Shown in pieces: positions 60,158-64,000 of a DNA stretch of 64,000 nucleotides. The DNA comes from Thysanoteuthis rhombus. Lineage: Eukaryota; Mollusca; Cephalopoda; Oegopsida; Thysanoteuthidae. Under the pieces are notes generated by a model, which saw only the letters and a program-made list of their open reading frames with translations, ran no database searches and was not told the origin of the DNA. How positions within the stretch are numbered: the first letter of the stretch is position 1; each line of letters begins with the position of its first letter. The position numbers and the translations under genes were made by a program. The DNA lies in the NCBI GenBank assembly GCA_963457665.1, contig OY735206.1:27489210-27553209 (forward strand), in the 5' to 3' direction.

Positions 60158-60225
60158 ATTTTCCATTGCAAATATTCTGCATAACCGATTAGTAAGGGAA
60201 AATACTAGCTCTTCAGAAGCGAAGA
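60158..60225 (-). CDS. INPP4: INPP4 candidate exon (tentative)
   Basis: Reads FASEELVFSLTNRLCRIFAM then EN, followed by a good donor (GTAAGA). VF....CR.[FY] resembles the family's 'YAS....LLKSVFGGAICRMYRF' segment that follows the C2 domain. The acceptor (AATCTGAAG) is weak. The assignment rests on a short match and order. Confidence 0.4.
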
Positions 60226-60506
60226 CTTCAGATTTGAACAGAGGGCAATGCACAGTAAAATAATCAGCATATATCCTCCCAACTTTGTCTATCCATGTGT
60301 GAGGGTGTGAAGATATGTATGCATGTGTGTTTGCTTGTACATATGTATGTTTAAGTGCATATGTATGCGGGAGCTTGCGTGGGTGAGTACGTTTTCGTGT
60401 GTATATTTGTACGTGCATGTGAGTGTTAGATATATGTTTGCATGCACGCTAATTGTATAGCAGTTTATATACATGTTTGTAGAGATTGTCAATCAGGAAA
60501 TCATGT

Positions 60507-60747
60507 CAGTGATTCTTAACCCGGGGGTACCCACCCCCACAGGGTTATCCTCCCGGGAGGTGGGGGCATTAGACAAGAAAAAGTAAGAGCTCTAATCATT
60601 TAGAGAATCTTCTAAACAAGTGTTTGCATAGTACTGTTATGAACATCATACATGAAAGTCAATTCCTTATCACAGATTTGCTGTACCCAGGCAAAGTCCA
60701 AATACAAATGGGGGTGGTTGTGGTGGTAAGAAGCTTAAGAGCCACTG
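60507..60747. mobile_element. hAT-type MITE
   Basis: The termini CAGTGATTCTTAACCC and CTTAAGAGCCACTG form inverted repeats of the CAGTGNTTCTTAA type, common in animal hAT elements. The interior includes a CCCACCCCC/GGTGGGGG stem near the left end. Confidence 0.6.
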
Positions 60748-62414
60748 GTCTGAATCATATAACATATAAGACCAAACTTTCTGAGAACAAATTTTCTTAT
60801 TTTCAACTTGTTATTTCTTAGTAAAACTTTATATTGTGATGGTCTTTCATTAATTCCTACCTTTATAAATCCATTTCATTTTTAGCATCAATATTTCTGT
60901 GATGATCTTCCATTAAATTTCAATCCTTTTGATTCATTTCTTTTTTTTATAAAATAATATTTCCATCATTTTGAGACCAAAAATACCGTGACCAACTTTT
61001 TCTAGCCTCAAATAGACCTTATGAGCAGAGAGAAATTTTGAATGTACATGTGGGTATGAATGTCTATATGATAGCATGCCTCTAGTTGAGCTGATTCATG
61101 CCTCCTGCGAATAGACTGGTTGATGCACAGTCACACCAGGGCTGCCAATGCTGCCTCCCTACCTTTAAGGAGTTTTTTTTATACCGCCAATAAATGATTT
61201 CTTAAAAATAAGTCGTATATAAACTGTTGATAGATCAGTCATCGATTACACGTTTGATACATGTACTGTTGTAATCTTTGTTGTCAACTAAAAAGTATTT
61301 CCACGTTGGTTTTGACTGCTAAAAAGCGCTAAATTTTTTGACTTGGAACCTTTTTGCACTGCAGGAACAAGAAATGTGCTGAATTTGGCATGAAAAGCAA
61401 TCTTTATGTTGTTGATGACAATTTACTTGTTCAACAGGAATGGAAGAAGAGGAGTAATTATTGTGATCTACATACAAAAGTGAGTAAAATTCAGTTATAT
61501 TTCTATTTAAACTTGATATTTGCATAATCTGTGTTTTTCTCTCATGACTCTGGATTTTTTTGTGAGCTTGATTGGAGGGTTTTCTTCAAACTCTCATTGG
61601 CACCCCTGCATGACTATATGATAGCATGTGTCTATTTGAGCTGATGCATAGCTTTTGTGCATAAACCAGTTGATGCACAGGTGTCACTACACGTGCATAC
61701 AATCCTTTGTACGCGAGAGAAAGAAGAGTCAGAATTACCAACTAACAAAGGGACAAATAGACAGTAAATCCCAAACTGTCATAAATAGATCTGTTCCTTT
61801 GAAAGAATTCCTCTCTGAATCAAAATCAAGGGAAAACACAGAACTAGAAAACTGATTTCTTCATTCAATTTCAGGTCAATGGACTTCTGCATCCATTATT
61901 TTCATAATGGAGCTATATGTAACCAAAACCACAAGCAAATAAACCTGGGTCTTACTTTCAACTAATCTGTAGAATGGACGTTTGGCTATTGGGTATAAAA
62001 TACAAAAAAAAAAAAAAAAAACACTGATATCAGAATTAGATTTCCGTTTCCCAAAAGCTTATAACAAATTCAATTAAAATTACATAATCCCTACGAACAT
62101 TACTCACAAATAATGTAGTGAAACTGTAGTACCCATAAAAAATGATGGGGTTATTATCATGTGGATAAATAATACAATTACATACAGTGGTGCCTCTCAT
62201 TATAAAGGACTCTTACAACATAATTTCACTTAGCATGAAGTCCCAATTGCCAAATCTCTTAGCAAAATATTTTCAGTTTTATTTGGAACAAATTACTGGA
62301 ATTCCATAGATTTGATTATTCAACTAACCAGATTTCCATCTAACAAAATGTTTTGTGGAACATATTGTCCTTGTTCAGAAAGGTACCATTGTATTGTAAA
62401 CAAAAAGTACACAG

Positions 62415-62694
62415 CAGACATGTGTGTGTGTATGTGTATGTGTGTGTGTGTGTGTGTGTGCGTATAGTTTAGAGAAACATGCCCAAAGTGGATCGAAAAA
62501 GCCTTTCAAATCTGAGAGTAAGTGTTAACGTTCACAGTGCTCCAAGTCAAATGCAGATATGCAAGAGTATCAATATAGAGACAGATAAAGTTCAGATTAT
62601 CTCCCCCACAAGCCAAATCTGGCAACCTGATCCTAAAATAGCAGTAGCAAGAGCAGCAGTAGTTGGCCTAATAGCCAAAGACATTGTTTCTTTT

Positions 62695-62748
<54 letters not shown>

Positions 62749-62750
62749 AA
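62415..62750. repeat. TG and TA microsatellites
   Basis: (TG)n at 62420-62460 and interrupted (TA)n at 62695-62748. An open frame of 104 codons at 62479 spans the foldback fragment and the TA array and is an artefact. Confidence 0.85.
62550..62628. repeat. Foldback family fragment (right arm only)
   Basis: AAAGTTCAGATTATCTCCCC then AGCCAAATCTGGCAACC matches the right arms at 21005-21044 and 50826-50866. Confidence 0.6.
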
Positions 62751-64000
62751 ATTGTACAAGCCAAAACACAGTAGCACTGCAGGCATTGAATAGACGGTCA
62801 ATCTTTACTCCAGCAGCTCACCTCCAACCTAAATACTGAGGCTGTTAAAACAGTAGGGTAAGGATGTTGGGTTCAATTTAATCATACCAACTACAAATCA
62901 TCCTAGAATAATGTTTTTAAGTTGGCAGTTAGATAACATTATAAAAGTAGCTTTTTAAACCCAATATTTCATTGATTTTGACTACATTTTACATTCATCT
63001 TAATTTTCACTTATTTTCATAGCAACTTTGACTTGGTCGACATCAAAATCAAGATGAAAGTAAAAAGTTCTCGAAATTAAATATATATTGTGTAACAAAA
63101 CTTCATCTTATAATAAGAATAAATAACAAAAAAGAAGCTTATTAAAAACCTCTATAATCGGTACAATCACAGCAAGTCCAGAAATGTAAAGAAAAAGGAA
63201 ATAAAGTAATCATTTATTTTGTAACATCTTCCAAGTTTAGACAGATTAGTTCATGACCATTTCCTTTTTCAACTCTGAAATACATTGAAAAGTGAATGTT
63301 GTTATGAAGGAGAAATAACTCCCAATTGAATTTATCACTGACCATTAAGTCAATTATAATACATGTGGTTATGAGCAGTTCATGAATTTATGAGTTGAAC
63401 AAACTACCAATGATGTCAAGATATGAGGTTTTTAGATCTTTTTTGTGTTCTGTAAACACATATCATTACATTTGCAAATGACATACCAGATACAATATAA
63501 ACGAATGGATGTTCAAATGAAGCTAGGATATGATGCAATTATTTGAACTGCTAAACACTGTTGTCATTGAAAACAGTGTTTTCAACAAATAATTCTTGAC
63601 AGTAAAGCAATTATCTTATAATTTACTTATTATTAGATGAAGGATTGTAAGTCATTATCAATCATTTCTACTACTATTGACCATCATCTTAATTTTTCAG
63701 TTGTTTTTTTTTTTTTTTAATCAACTTATTGTTTACTCAGTTGAGTTTTGCTAATTTAAATTTGATATACTTGGAGTTGTTATATAGTCAGTTCATATTA
63801 AAAATTCCTTATACCCTCTGAAAACTATCAGCTTCAGTATTTCCGGGGAGAGCAAAAAAAGATTGTTGTGCCGATAAAATTATGACCGGTCATATGATCA
63901 AAGCATGCAAGATATTAGTAACAAAGCTGTTCTTGATGAATAGATCATAGTCATAGTCATAGTTGTAATAGCATTGACAGTAGAAAGGGCGCAAGGCGAA

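Larger units (their letters stand above)
60748..64000. other. Right flank, no exon recognised
   Basis: AT-rich sequence. A Cys/His-rich open frame at 61319-61525 (minus) has no start, splice or family support. I looked for C2-domain coding of INPP4 here and did not find it. Confidence 0.4.

Noticed and set aside
24577-60225. A related lipid phosphatase such as PTEN or myotubularin instead of INPP4
   Set aside because: The loop alone could suggest PTEN, but the FVPINLHLQRM, FNIGIN, FEGLLS and C-terminal EGTRREN...GTYG blocks in this order are specific to INPP4.
61319-61525. Cys/His-rich minus-strand frame that might suggest a zinc finger
   Set aside because: Cys and His spacing does not fit a known finger, and no splice sites or start support it.

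Overview
The window is AT-rich, intron-rich, repeat-crowded animal nuclear DNA. Two conserved protein genes lie on opposite strands and converge. The mix (a chitin synthase with a long cytosolic tail, many tRNA-derived SINEs, RTE-like and CR1/jockey-like retrotransposon relics, hAT-type MITEs, long TA/CA microsatellites) suggests a lophotrochozoan, perhaps a mollusc; the species is inference.

Left part (about 0.5-14.1 kb, + strand): the 3' half of a chitin synthase gene. Five exons (535-745, 1554-1754, 3322-3716, 6890-7514, 12767-14121) join in phase into 928 residues plus stop. They carry the second half of the family-2 glycosyltransferase domain (ALDGDVDF, GEDRW, QRRRW), the C-terminal membrane segments, the SWGTR motif and a charged cytosolic tail. 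The 5' exons lie left of the window. The intron before exon D holds a decayed second copy of the start of that exon. The intron before the last exon is full of retrotransposon relics.

Middle (14.1-24.6 kb): no conserved gene seen. It holds retrotransposon tails in both orientations, one recognisable reverse-transcriptase domain, a long-arm foldback element, tRNA-derived SINEs, a hammerhead-like motif and microsatellites.

Right part (24.6 to about 60 kb, - strand): an inositol polyphosphate 4-phosphatase (INPP4) gene, which dephosphorylates phosphatidylinositol 3,4-bisphosphate. Thirteen exons from 56287 down to 24577 join in phase into 672 residues plus stop and include the catalytic CKSGKDRT loop. 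Two further exons near 60 kb are tentative. The N-terminal C2-domain exons were not found and probably lie to the right. The introns carry four MITE-like families, a foldback family, SINEs and long TA arrays.

The two genes have no obvious functional link; the convergent order looks like ordinary gene neighbourhood. No CRISPR, operon or bacterial-type feature is present. The observations most worth checking are the decayed duplicate exon, the foldback family with arms of about 98 bp, the hAT-type MITE with an intact target duplication 16 bp downstream of a chitin synthase splice donor, and the 36-nt INPP4 exon.
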